A model generated the notes under the pieces. The model was given only the letters and a program-made list of their open reading frames with translations. It made no database searches and had not been told where the DNA came from. A stretch of 14,123 nucleotides of DNA from an uncultured beta proteobacterium (GTDB lineage: Bacteria; Pseudomonadota; Gammaproteobacteria; Burkholderiales; Burkholderiaceae_C), in assembly GCA_903870955.1 (NCBI GenBank), contig CAIQEX010000070.1, positions 1 through 14,123 on the forward strand, read 5' to 3'. The position numbers and the translations under genes are program-made. Shown here piece after piece: positions 8,565-14,123 of this stretch. The stretch's first letter is position 1; the number at the start of each line of letters is the position of its first letter.

Positions 8565-8833
8565 TGCGGTTTCCACACCTTGAGCGCGCCATCGTCGAGC
8601 ACCTTGATCTGGTCTTCCACGGCCTGTAGTTTGTCGCGACAAAACTGCAGCAACACGGCACCCCGTTGGTAGCCGCTCAACAATTGGTCCAACGGCATTT
8701 CTCCAGACTCCAGACGGCGTACCAAGGCATCGAGCTCCTGGATTGCATCTTCATAGGTTGTAGGAGACGTCTGGTTCCCCGACTCACTGGAAAGACTGGA
8801 AACTGACTTGGATGGGGCGCTGGCCTTGGGCAT
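8561..8833 (-). CDS. xseB: Exodeoxyribonuclease VII small subunit
   Basis: XseB forms, with the large subunit XseA (not in this window), the single-strand-specific exonuclease VII, which degrades ssDNA from both ends. The 90-residue product contains the complete family core [26 protein letters not shown], then [23 protein letters not shown], two helices of the coiled-coil type seen in XseB. The first 26 residues are a Ser/Thr-rich, low-complexity leader; the ATG at 8833 is the only good start, giving a length close to the 80 residues of E. coli. It is first in the minus-strand operon and overlaps ispA by 4 bp. Its promoter must lie in 8834-9122; a -10-like TAAAAT is readable on the minus strand near 8877-8882, with no good -35. 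Confidence 0.93.
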   Translation of the reverse strand: MPKASAPSKSVSSLSSESGNQTSPTTYEDAIQELDALVRRLESGEMPLDQLLSGYQRGAVLLQFCRDKLQAVEDQIKVLDDGALKVWKPQ

Positions 8834-8920
8834 GGATTCTTAAGGGTTTTGATTTGTGGCATATCTGCACCGCTTGATTTTAGGCGCTCACGGCACACCG
8901 AATATTTGTGCGGGAATAGT

Positions 8921-8953
8921 TTGCACAGGGGAAAACCATTAACAGATTACAAT
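8921..8953 (+). promoter_or_regulatory. Candidate plus-strand promoter in the xseB/oxygenase gap
   Basis: A -10-like TACAAT (8948-8953) is preceded by TTGCAC (8921-8926), a good -35 match but 21 bp away, longer than the preferred 16-18. The -35 candidate lies within TTTGCACA (8920-8927), the inverted form of the TGTGCAAA box repeated at 9034 and 9045. A start near 8960 would place a short RNA exactly up to the terminator at 9013. Confidence 0.35.
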
Positions 8954-8959
8954 GCTCCC

Positions 8960-9013
8960 CCCGGCAGCTCTCGAGGTAACTGCCCTTCAAGCCCCTTGCA
9001 AAGGGGGTTTTTT
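8960..9013 (+). ncRNA. Possible ~54-nt small RNA or attenuated leader
   Basis: Upstream of this point on the plus strand lies only the opposite-facing xseB, yet a clear plus-strand terminator ends at 9013, so some plus-strand transcript starts in this gap. The candidate RNA begins in a C-run (8957-8962), can fold GGCAG (8963-8967) with CTGCC (8980-8984) around a 12-nt loop, and ends in the terminator hairpin. The C-run is also complementary to the terminator's G-run (9003-9007), giving an alternative fold. It could be a free small RNA or a leader that attenuates the oxygenase gene. It matches no riboswitch class I recognise. Confidence 0.35.
8989..9013 (+). terminator. Free-standing intrinsic terminator upstream of the oxygenase gene
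   Basis: CCCCTT (8992-8997) pairs with AAGGGG (9001-9006) across a 3-nt GCA loop, and six Ts follow (9008-9013); AA at 8989-8990 can extend the pairing into the Ts across a G-G mismatch. It lies 109 bp before the oxygenase start and faces the same way, with no gene on its own strand upstream for several kilobases. Confidence 0.75.
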
Positions 9014-9032
9014 GACCTTTTTTAGGACCGAG

Positions 9033-9054
9033 TTGTGCAAAACTTGTGCAAAAC
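9033..9054 (+). repeat. Perfect tandem repeat of TTGTGCAAAAC (2 x 11 bp)
   Basis: TTGTGCAAAAC is present at 9033-9043 and again, without spacing, at 9044-9054. The 11-bp period is about one helical turn, so two bound protein subunits would sit on the same face of the DNA. The core TGTGCAAA recurs in inverted orientation at 8920-8927, beyond the terminator. The repeat lies 69 bp before the oxygenase start, a plausible operator position. No regulator can be named from the motif. Confidence 0.7.
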
Positions 9055-9122
9055 ATTTCTCCCCCATCGTTTTAGTTCTTCCGTTTGCTTAGTGCCAGTG
9101 CCGGCTGCGAGTCAGGTCATCC

Positions 9123-10271
9123 ATGTCTGACCTCAGTCTCCCCTTGCAACAGGCGCATAGCCAACTACCCGTTTCCAGCTACTTTGATCCTGCGCTGTAC
9201 GCCAGGGAAATGCAGCAGATCTTTAGCCGTGGCCCGCGCTACGTGGGGCACACGCTGAGTGTGCCCAATGTTGGCGACTACTACGCCTTGCCCCAGGAGG
9301 GTGAAGGCCGGGCTTTGGTGCGCAATGCCAACGGCATCGAGTTGATTTCCAACGTCTGCCGCCATCGCCAGGCGATCATGCTCAAGGGCCGAGGTTCGCT
9401 GAATCAAACGACCAAGGGCAGTGCGGCAGGCAATATCGTCTGCCCGTTGCACCGCTGGACCTATAGCGGCTCCAACGGCGGTAACTCCCCAGTTGGAACG
9501 CTCTTGGGAGCCCCTCATTTCAGCCACGACCCCTGCTTGAACCTGAACAACTACAAGTTGCAGGAATGGAATGGTCTTTTGTTTGAACAAAATGGCGTTG
9601 ACGTTGCCGCACAACTGGCCACGATGGGGCCGCGTGCCGACTTGCGCTTTGACGGCTACGTACTGGACCGTGTGGAAATGCACGAGTGCAATTACAACTG
9701 GAAGACCTTTATCGAGGTCTACCTGGAGGATTACCATGTAGGGCCTTTCCATCCGGGACTTGGGCATTTCGTCACCTGCGACGATTTACGCTGGGAATTC
9801 GGCGAACACCATTCGGTGCAGACGGTGGGAGTCGCCAACCGCTTGGGCAAGGCAGGCAGCCCGGTGTATGCGCGCTGGCACGAGGCATTGTTGCAATACC
9901 GAAATCATGTGCCACCCCAGCACGGTGCCATCTGGCTGACCTATTACCCGCACATCATGATCGAGTGGTATCCGCATGTGTTGACCGTTTCGACCCTGCA
10001 CCCGATGGGCGTAAACAAAACCATGAACATGGTGGAGTTCTACTACCCGGAAGAGATTGCGGCTTTCGAGCGCGAGTTTGTCGAGGCGCAGCAGGCAGCC
10101 TATATGGAAACCTGCATTGAAGATGATGAAATTGGCGAGCGCATGGACGCCGGGCGTGCGGCTCTGCTTGCGCGGGGCGACAACGAAGTTGGCCCCTACC
10201 AAAGCCCCATGGAAGATGGCATGCAACACTTTCACGAGTGGTACAGCAAGAGCATGAAAGGCGTCGCCTAG
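9123..10271 (+). CDS. Rieske non-haem iron oxygenase, alpha subunit (substrate unknown)
   Basis: Enzymes of this family pass electrons from a Rieske [2Fe-2S] cluster to a mononuclear iron to activate O2 for hydroxylation or demethylation. In the 382 residues, cluster ligands are C79-x-H81 (CRHR) and C107-x2-H110 (CPLHRW). The catalytic domain follows with NYNWKTFIEVYLEDYHVGPFHPG, where H205 and H210 are the expected iron ligands and an Asp in EDDE (about 334-335) the likely third. Two stretches look inserted in the Rieske domain: 25 residues separate H81 from C107 (usually 15-17), and a Gly/Asn/Ser-rich loop precedes GAPHF. No reductase, ferredoxin or beta-subunit gene is nearby, so it must borrow electrons from elsewhere. 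It is coupled to a permease gene by a TAGTG overlap. The start has only a weak AGG six bases upstream. The class is safe; aromatic versus aliphatic-amine substrate cannot be decided. Confidence 0.9.
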   Translation: MSDLSLPLQQAHSQLPVSSYFDPALYAREMQQIFSRGPRYVGHTLSVPNVGDYYALPQEGEGRALVRNANGIELISNVCRHRQAIMLKGRGSLNQTTKGSAAGNIVCPLHRWTYSGSNGGNSPVGTLLGAPHFSHDPCLNLNNYKLQEWNGLLFEQNGVDVAAQLATMGPRADLRFDGYVLDRVEMHECNYNWKTFIEVYLEDYHVGPFHPGLGHFVTCDDLRWEFGEHHSVQTVGVANRLGKAGSPVYARWHEALLQYRNHVPPQHGAIWLTYYPHIMIEWYPHVLTVSTLHPMGVNKTMNMVEFYYPEEIAAFEREFVEAQQAAYMETCIEDDEIGERMDAGRAALLARGDNEVGPYQSPMEDGMQHFHEWYSKSMKGVA

Positions 10272-11161
10272 TGCAAGCTTTGTGGATGGTGGTGGCGTCA
10301 TTTTTCTTCGCCAGCATGGCGGTGGGCATCAAATTCGCGTCCCATAGCTTCAACACCTTTGAACTGGTTTTTTATCGCGGCATCGTCAGTATCCTGTTCA
10401 TGGCGGTCGTGATGCGGGCCAGGGGAACCCGGCTTCGCACGCCGGTGCCGATGATGCACCTGACGCGAAGTGCGATTGGCGTGGTATCCCTGGGCTCCTG
10501 GTTCTTTGCCATTGCGCACTTGCCACTGGCTACCGCTATGACGTTGAACTACATGAGTGGCGTTTGGGTTGCTGCCTTCATCGTGGGCGGTGCTCTGCTT
10601 TACGGTGAGCCGGAAAAGCAGGGGCCCTTGTTGTTTACGGTGTTAATGGGCTTCGCCGGTGTCGTCATGACATTGCGCCCCACGATCGACCATGACCAGC
10701 TTTTTGCGGGTGTGGTGGGTTTGTTATCGGGCATGGGCGCCGCACTGGCCTATATGCAGGTAACGGCTCTAGGCCGCGTCGGTGAGCCGGAAGAGCGAAC
10801 GGTGTTTTACTTTTCAGTGGGCACTGCGATTGTCGGCGCGGCGGGCATGCTCATGACCGATATGACGCCGTGGGCCAACGTGCGCTGGCAGGATGCAGCC
10901 TGGGTCATACCCATCGGAGTGCTGGCTTCTTTGGGCCAATGGTGCATGACACGCGCGTACAGCCAAGGTTCGACCCTGGTGGTGGCCAGCATGCAGTACG
11001 CCGGCATTGTGTTTGCCTCCATCTTCAGCCTGACCCTGTTTGGCGACCACGTCACATCCATGGGCTGGCTCGGTATTGCAACCATCGTTGCCAGCGGCAT
11101 CCTGGCCACGGTATTGCGCGCCCGTGCGCTTCCCGACACGCGAGTCTCGGAACTGCAATAG
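10271..11161 (+). CDS. DMT-superfamily (EamA-type) permease
   Basis: A 296-residue inner-membrane protein with about ten hydrophobic segments in two EamA-like halves (roughly residues 3-135 and 150-285). It has family features such as the N-terminal ASFFFASMAVGIKFAS, LPLATAMTLNYMSGVWVAAF at the end of the first half with the EPEKQGPLL link after it, and AYSQGSTLVVASMQYAGIVF in the second half. EamA proteins export or import small metabolites such as amino acids and nucleosides; no substrate can be read from sequence. The frame is open from a GTG at 10238 inside the oxygenase gene, but I choose the GTG at 10271, which shares one base with the oxygenase TAG stop and has GAAAGG (10256-10261) nine bases before it; an ATG at 10286 is a further option. 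The overlap implies co-translation with the oxygenase, so its substrate or product is the best guess for the cargo. Confidence 0.87.
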   Translation: MQALWMVVASFFFASMAVGIKFASHSFNTFELVFYRGIVSILFMAVVMRARGTRLRTPVPMMHLTRSAIGVVSLGSWFFAIAHLPLATAMTLNYMSGVWVAAFIVGGALLYGEPEKQGPLLFTVLMGFAGVVMTLRPTIDHDQLFAGVVGLLSGMGAALAYMQVTALGRVGEPEERTVFYFSVGTAIVGAAGMLMTDMTPWANVRWQDAAWVIPIGVLASLGQWCMTRAYSQGSTLVVASMQYAGIVFASIFSLTLFGDHVTSMGWLGIATIVASGILATVLRARALPDTRVSELQ

Positions 11162-11420
11162 AGCACGTCTGTTGCGGCGAAGCTTGATTTCGCACTATCG
11201 AAAGCTGTATTCAATTGCGATGCAACGGGTGCGTTGGGACTGCGCTCGACCACCCGCATCGCCCGAAGATGCGAAGCGATTTCAAGCAACTTAGCAAGTT
11301 AGTGGGATATATCGATGAAATCTATTTTCACTCTATAATTCACCAATATTTTCAACAAAATGTTGAAAAATAGTTAATAAAAATCATAAAAACTATAATA
11401 TTTAACTATATTTTTCACAC
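11162..11420 (+). other. Intergenic region before the Crp/Fnr gene
   Basis: No gene is visible. The first half has ordinary composition with two modest stem-loops: TTCG/CGAA (11189-11192/11199-11202), flanked by AGCT/AGCT arms with a bulge, and CGCATC/GATGCG (11255-11260/11268-11273). Neither has a T-run, so a terminator for the permease is not clear. The last 100 bp (11321-11420) contain only 18 G/C, far below the surrounding coding DNA, and hold two TATAAT boxes and a strong palindrome. Confidence 0.7.
11334..11369 (+). promoter_or_regulatory. Promoter -10 box and palindromic operator upstream of the Crp/Fnr gene
   Basis: TATAAT at 11334-11339 is a perfect -10, though the -35 region (around 11311, ATCGAT) is poor. 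Directly after the expected start point lies TTTTCAACA (11349-11357), loop AAA, TGTTGAAAA (11361-11369), a perfect 9-bp inverted repeat, well placed to block initiation or early elongation. A second TATAAT is at 11394-11399, 21 bp before the ATG. The arms do not match the Fnr consensus TTGAT-N4-ATCAA. Binding by the encoded regulator (autoregulation) is a guess. Confidence 0.5.
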
Positions 11421-12167
11421 ATGTTTGTCAATAATTCCCAAGCACAAGTATTCCACGCCAATTCTGAAGTCCGAGAATTCGACCTGCATTGCGAGTGGTC
11501 AACCTTGAACGAGGTGGTGCAACTGCTGCAATACCACGGCCCCTGCAGCGCTGAAATGCACAAGCCGATCTTTCGTCGTCGGCGAGTCAGGGCAGGACAG
11601 ACTCTTTTCTTGATGGGACAGGCGTTTAGCGGCCTGTATCTTATTCGGCACGGCAACATGAAGACGGCTATCACCCACGCGGAGGGTAGCGAGCACGTCA
11701 TGTCTTTTTCCATGCAGGGTGATGTTCTGGGGGCAGAGGGTGTGTGTCAGCAGCACTACGGGTGCCAGTGTTCAGCCCTGCTGGATTGCGAGGTCATACG
11801 CCTGCCGGTCGATGATTCTTTTTTTAATGACCATTCCGATGACGGTGTCGGACGCTTGCTCTACTGGACCATCAGTCGGGAAGTTTCCAGACAACAATTG
11901 GCTTACGCAATTACCCACGCGGCCAAATCAGAAATCCGGGTTGCCCGATTTTTGATCGAACAATCAGAGCGCCATGCGACCCTGGGTCATTCGGCCAAGA
12001 GATTTACCTTGCCCATGACACGGCGCGATATCGGAAGCTATCTCAATGTCACGTTAGAGACCGTGAGCCGGGCTCTTTCGTCGCTCAATCAACTGCAAAT
12101 CATTGACGTCGCCAACCGCGAAATTGTGATTCACTCGCTGGATCAACTGCAGGCCTATGAGGGATAA
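11421..12167 (+). CDS. Crp/Fnr-family transcriptional regulator with atypical cysteines
   Basis: A 248-residue cytoplasmic regulator. It has an N-terminal extension (1-47), a cNMP-type beta-roll (about 48-135; RRVRAGQTLFLMGQAFSGLYLIRHG and the FNR-like GDVLGAEGV), a dimerisation helix (about 142-175) and a winged helix-turn-helix (about 196-240; MTRRDIGSYLNVTLETVSRAL). The recognition helix carries E213-x2-S216-R217, the FNR pattern, predicting TTGAT-like half sites. It lacks the N-terminal CxxCxxxxxC triad of oxygen-sensing FNR: the only N-terminal cysteines are C24 and C42. Instead it has C109, C115, C117 and C123, the last at the place of FNR C122. It may sense redox or metal differently, or not through a cluster at all. 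No Shine-Dalgarno is visible before the ATG; an in-frame stop (11403-11405) limits the start. The flanking oxygenase-permease pair and sseA are possible targets. Confidence 0.9.
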   Translation: MFVNNSQAQVFHANSEVREFDLHCEWSTLNEVVQLLQYHGPCSAEMHKPIFRRRRVRAGQTLFLMGQAFSGLYLIRHGNMKTAITHAEGSEHVMSFSMQGDVLGAEGVCQQHYGCQCSALLDCEVIRLPVDDSFFNDHSDDGVGRLLYWTISREVSRQQLAYAITHAAKSEIRVARFLIEQSERHATLGHSAKRFTLPMTRRDIGSYLNVTLETVSRALSSLNQLQIIDVANREIVIHSLDQLQAYEG

Positions 12168-12176
12168 GCCCGCTGC

Positions 12177-12199
12177 TTGGCTACACTGCGCGTAGCCAA
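12177..12199 (+). promoter_or_regulatory. Perfect 8-bp inverted repeat between the Crp/Fnr gene and sseA
   Basis: TTGGCTAC (12177-12184) and GTAGCCAA (12192-12199) are exact reverse complements separated by 7 bases. The element begins 9 bp after the regulator stop and ends 4 bp before the sseA ribosome site GGAG (12204-12207). No T-run follows, so it is a poor terminator. It could be a DNA operator or an RNA hairpin that insulates or modulates sseA translation. Confidence 0.5.
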
Positions 12200-12215
12200 C
12201 TCTGGAGTCCCTCAC

Positions 12216-13112
12216 ATGACCGCACTTTCGAACACTATTTCGACCCCGTTCACCACCCTGATTTCAGCCACCCAGCTGCAGGCTTTGCTGGACAACAAAG
12301 TCCCCTGCATGGTGTTTGACTGCAGTTGTGACCTGATGCAGCCCGAAACTGGCCCAACCCAGTATCGCGAGGCGCACATCCCTGGCGCCGTCTACGCCCA
12401 TCTGGACAATGCACTCAGCGCCAAAGGCGATCGCAGCTTGACGCGCGCCGCATCGGGCGGGCGCCATCCATTGCCGGCACGCGATGTCTTTGCGTCATGG
12501 CTAGGCAGCGTGGGCTTTGATAACTCCATGCAGGCCGTCGTCTATGACCGCCAGGGCGCCAATTACTGTGGCCGCTTGTGGTGGATGCTGAAGTGGCTGG
12601 GGCACGAAAACGTGGCCGTGCTGGATGGCGGCTTTCAGGCCTGGCAAGCAGCGGATGGTGCGGTAGCCAGTGGCGAAGAGTCCGTTCGGCCAGCCACCCC
12701 ATTTGAGTTGGGTGATTCTTTGGTTCAACTGGTGGACATCACCGCCGTGGTCTCCCATCTGGGCAAACCCGGCCAAACCATTGTCGACGCGCGCGGTGCG
12801 CCCCGCTTTAAGGGCGAGGTCGAACCCATTGACTCCGTAGCCGGCCACATTCCAGGCGCACTAAACCGACCCTTCAACCAAAATATTGGCGCCGATGGCC
12901 GGTTTAAAGACGCAGCAACCCTGCGCGCTGAATTCACGGCGCTTCTGGGTCAGCGCAATTCTGCAGATGTGGTGCACCACTGTGGCAGCGGTGTCAGCGC
13001 GGTGCCCAACATCCTGGCCATGGAAATTGCCGGGCTGGGTCGCACGGCGCTCTTTGCAGGAAGCTGGAGCGAGTGGTGCAGTGACCCCAGTCGACCGGTC
13101 GCGCAAGGCTAG
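12216..13112 (+). CDS. sseA: 3-mercaptopyruvate sulfurtransferase (two-domain rhodanese)
   Basis: It moves sulfane sulfur from 3-mercaptopyruvate to thiols or cyanide, linking cysteine breakdown with sulfide/persulfide metabolism. The 298-residue product has two rhodanese domains: an inactive N-terminal one (about 15-130; REAHIPGAVYAHLD, HPLPARDVFASWLGSVGF, LWWMLKWLGHENVAVLDGGFQAW) and a catalytic C-terminal one (about 165-290; DARGAPRFKGEVEPIDSVAGHIPGA). The active-site loop is C256-GSGVSA; CGSGV(T/S)A is the mercaptopyruvate form, whereas thiosulfate rhodaneses have CRKGVTA. The frame is open back to a TTG at 12177, but that stretch is the inverted repeat, and the ATG at 12216 has GGAG eight bases upstream. 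It follows the Crp/Fnr gene by 48 bp on the same strand and could share its transcript. It is convergent with lysA. Confidence 0.93.
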   Translation: MTALSNTISTPFTTLISATQLQALLDNKVPCMVFDCSCDLMQPETGPTQYREAHIPGAVYAHLDNALSAKGDRSLTRAASGGRHPLPARDVFASWLGSVGFDNSMQAVVYDRQGANYCGRLWWMLKWLGHENVAVLDGGFQAWQAADGAVASGEESVRPATPFELGDSLVQLVDITAVVSHLGKPGQTIVDARGAPRFKGEVEPIDSVAGHIPGALNRPFNQNIGADGRFKDAATLRAEFTALLGQRNSADVVHHCGSGVSAVPNILAMEIAGLGRTALFAGSWSEWCSDPSRPVAQG

Positions 13113-13120
13113 TTTGCGCC

Positions 13121-13174
13121 TGCCCGACGTGCGGTCGCTTCGCGCCCCACCAGAGAAGCGGGCACTGAACTTTT
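13121..13174 (+). terminator. Weak candidate terminator between sseA and lysA
   Basis: In the 66-bp convergent gap, TGCCC (13121-13125) can pair with GGGCA (13160-13164), and inside it GCTTC (13137-13141) with GAAGC (13155-13159), leaving a bulge on the left. A short TTTT (13171-13174) follows six bases later on the plus strand. No T-run is present for the minus strand, so it would serve sseA rather than lysA. The structure is imperfect. Confidence 0.3.
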
Positions 13175-13178
13175 CGCG

Positions 13179-14123
13179 TTAAATCGCTTCCAGAGCCAGC
13201 AACTCCGACACGGTCTGGCGGCGCCGGATCAGCCGGGCTTGGCCATCCTGCACCAGCACTTCTGGAATCAGCGGACGCGTGTTGTAGTTCGATGACATAG
13301 AGGCACCATAGGCCCCGGTGTCGTGAATCACCAGCAAGTCGCCCACTTGGGCGGTTGCCAATTCGCGTTGCAGCACGACGCCGCCCTCGCCCTGGGTAAA
13401 CACGTCGCCCGACTCACAGAGCGGGCCCGCCACCACGGTGCTGTGCCGCTCCGTCGTGGGTAGGCTGCCATCCGCGTGGATGATTTCCATGCCGTGGTAA
13501 CTGCCGTACATGGCTGGGCGCATCAGGTCGCTAAAGCCCGCATCCACCAGCACAAAGTGCTGACTACCTTGGTATTTGCTGGCTCGCACCTCACTCACCA
13601 GCACACCGGACTCAGCCACCAGGTAACGACCCGGTTCAATCTCCAGTTCTACCGCGTGGCCTAGCATGCTGGCAATGGTCTGGCGTGCCGCATCCCACAG
13701 GGCAAAGTAATGCGCGGTATCAATCGTGGGCTCGCCCGCCTGGTAGGGGATGGACAGGCCACCGCCGGCGGAGATCGCGTGCAGATCCAGTCCCAGGGAT
13801 TGGGCAGTTTTAACCAACTCGATCATGGCGCCGCAAACCTCTTGCAAATGGCTGTAATCCACCCCTGAGCCGATATGCATATGCAAGCCTTGCAATTTCA
13901 GACCCAGCGACTTGATTTGTGCACACGCGTGTGCCAGATCACCGTGCCAGATGCCATGCTTGCTGTGCTCGCCGCCGGTATTGGTCTTGTTGCTGTGGCC
14001 ATGACCAAAGCCGGGGTTGATGCGCAGCCAAACCGGGTGGCCCGGGCTCACTGCAGTCAACTGACCCAGCATGTCGATGGAGCCGCAATTTACCGGGATG
14101 CCCAACTCGACCACCCGCGCCAA
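13179..14123 (-). CDS. lysA: Diaminopimelate decarboxylase, C-terminal part (5' end outside window)
   Basis: LysA is the last enzyme of lysine synthesis, decarboxylating meso-diaminopimelate with pyridoxal phosphate. 314 residues are present; the codon at the window edge is TTG (Leu) and is internal. Compared with the roughly 420 residues of E. coli LysA, about 100 are missing, including the Lys that binds the cofactor. Visible in fragment numbering: the barrel strand WLRINPGFGHGHSNKTNTGG, HMHIGSG (81-87), the cofactor phosphate loop GGGLSIPY (120-127), EPGRYLV (163-169), the substrate/active-site C236-ESGD of the partner subunit's site, and DTGAYGASMSSNYN (268-281). These match the E. coli-type LysA closely and distinguish it from ornithine/arginine decarboxylases of the same fold. 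The stop is 66 bp from that of sseA on the other strand. No regulator is in view; the promoter lies outside the window. Confidence 0.95.
   Translation of the reverse strand: MARVVELGIPVNCGSIDMLGQLTAVSPGHPVWLRINPGFGHGHSNKTNTGGEHSKHGIWHGDLAHACAQIKSLGLKLQGLHMHIGSGVDYSHLQEVCGAMIELVKTAQSLGLDLHAISAGGGLSIPYQAGEPTIDTAHYFALWDAARQTIASMLGHAVELEIEPGRYLVAESGVLVSEVRASKYQGSQHFVLVDAGFSDLMRPAMYGSYHGMEIIHADGSLPTTERHSTVVAGPLCESGDVFTQGEGGVVLQRELATAQVGDLLVIHDTGAYGASMSSNYNTRPLIPEVLVQDGQARLIRRRQTVSELLALEAI

Noticed and set aside
8952..9092. 46-codon ORF (MLPPAALEV...) spanning the orphan terminator
   Set aside because: Its ATG overlaps the -10 box, it has no ribosome site, it reads through a terminator hairpin and resembles no known peptide; most likely chance.
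9165..9767. 200-codon minus-strand open frame antisense to the oxygenase
   Set aside because: The opposite strand encodes the Rieske and iron-ligand motifs; the antisense product has no recognisable features.
11184..11225. Fnr-like half sites (TTGAT at 11184-11188; TTGC-GAT-GCAA at 11215-11225)
   Set aside because: The first has no partner ATCAA at the right spacing and the second has a 3-base centre and wrong arms, so neither fits TTGAT-N4-ATCAA.
11255..11273. Stem CGCATC/GATGCG as terminator of the permease gene
   Set aside because: Only six base pairs with a 7-nt loop and no following T-run.
1..14123. Mobile element, prophage, CRISPR or tRNA content
   Set aside because: No transposase, integrase, terminal inverted repeats, spaced direct repeats or cloverleaf sequence was seen; the genes are mainly chromosomal core.

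Overview
The window is a stretch of a Gram-negative betaproteobacterial chromosome. The S1, IHF-beta, LapB, DXS and LysA sequences, a GC-rich coding style and the neighbour order rpsA-ihfB-lapA-lapB-hldA-hldD point to Burkholderiales, most likely the Comamonadaceae (Rhodoferax/Polaromonas-like). This placement rests on recognising protein families and gene order, not on a database search. Almost everything is chromosomal core; I see no transposase, integrase, phage gene, CRISPR array, tRNA or rRNA.

Layout. (1) 1-5686, plus strand: the 3' part of rpsA (ribosomal protein S1) ends in a clear intrinsic terminator, followed by ihfB. Then comes a tightly packed envelope cluster: lapA, lapB, hldA (heptose-7-P kinase), hldD (ADP-heptose epimerase), a secreted helix-hairpin-helix protein and crcB (fluoride channel), with overlaps of 1 to 11 bp or gaps of 7-10 bp. 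(2) 5712-8833, minus strand: xseB-ispA-dxs, the usual exonuclease VII small subunit / farnesyl-PP synthase / DXP synthase cluster feeding isoprenoid (quinone, undecaprenyl) synthesis. (3) 8834-9122: a divergent intergenic region holding a free-standing intrinsic terminator, a possible short RNA and a perfect 2 x 11 bp tandem repeat. (4) 9123-11161, plus: a Rieske non-haem iron oxygenase alpha subunit coupled (TAGTG) to a DMT/EamA-type permease. (5) 11162-12167: a very AT-rich regulatory region with a strong palindrome ahead of a Crp/Fnr-family regulator with an unusual cysteine pattern. (6) 12216-13112: 3-mercaptopyruvate sulfurtransferase (sseA). (7) 13179-14123, minus: the C-terminal three quarters of lysA (diaminopimelate decarboxylase), running off the window end.

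How the genes work together. The lapA-hldD genes join control of LPS amount (LapA/LapB acting on LpxC turnover) with synthesis of the inner-core heptose. The xseB-ispA-dxs set makes prenyl diphosphates. The oxygenase-permease pair, the regulator and sseA form the less understood part; the oxygenase has no reductase or ferredoxin gene beside it and its substrate cannot be told from sequence.

I found no clearly new multi-gene system. The observations most worth following are the terminator-ended element and TGTGCAAA boxes between xseB and the oxygenase, insertions in the oxygenase's Rieske domain, the cysteine layout of the Crp/Fnr protein, and the palindrome in its own promoter region. Three start sites were set well inside longer open frames (hldA 3051, HhH protein 5001, sseA 12216), and two more were moved inward (ispA 8564, permease GTG 10271).
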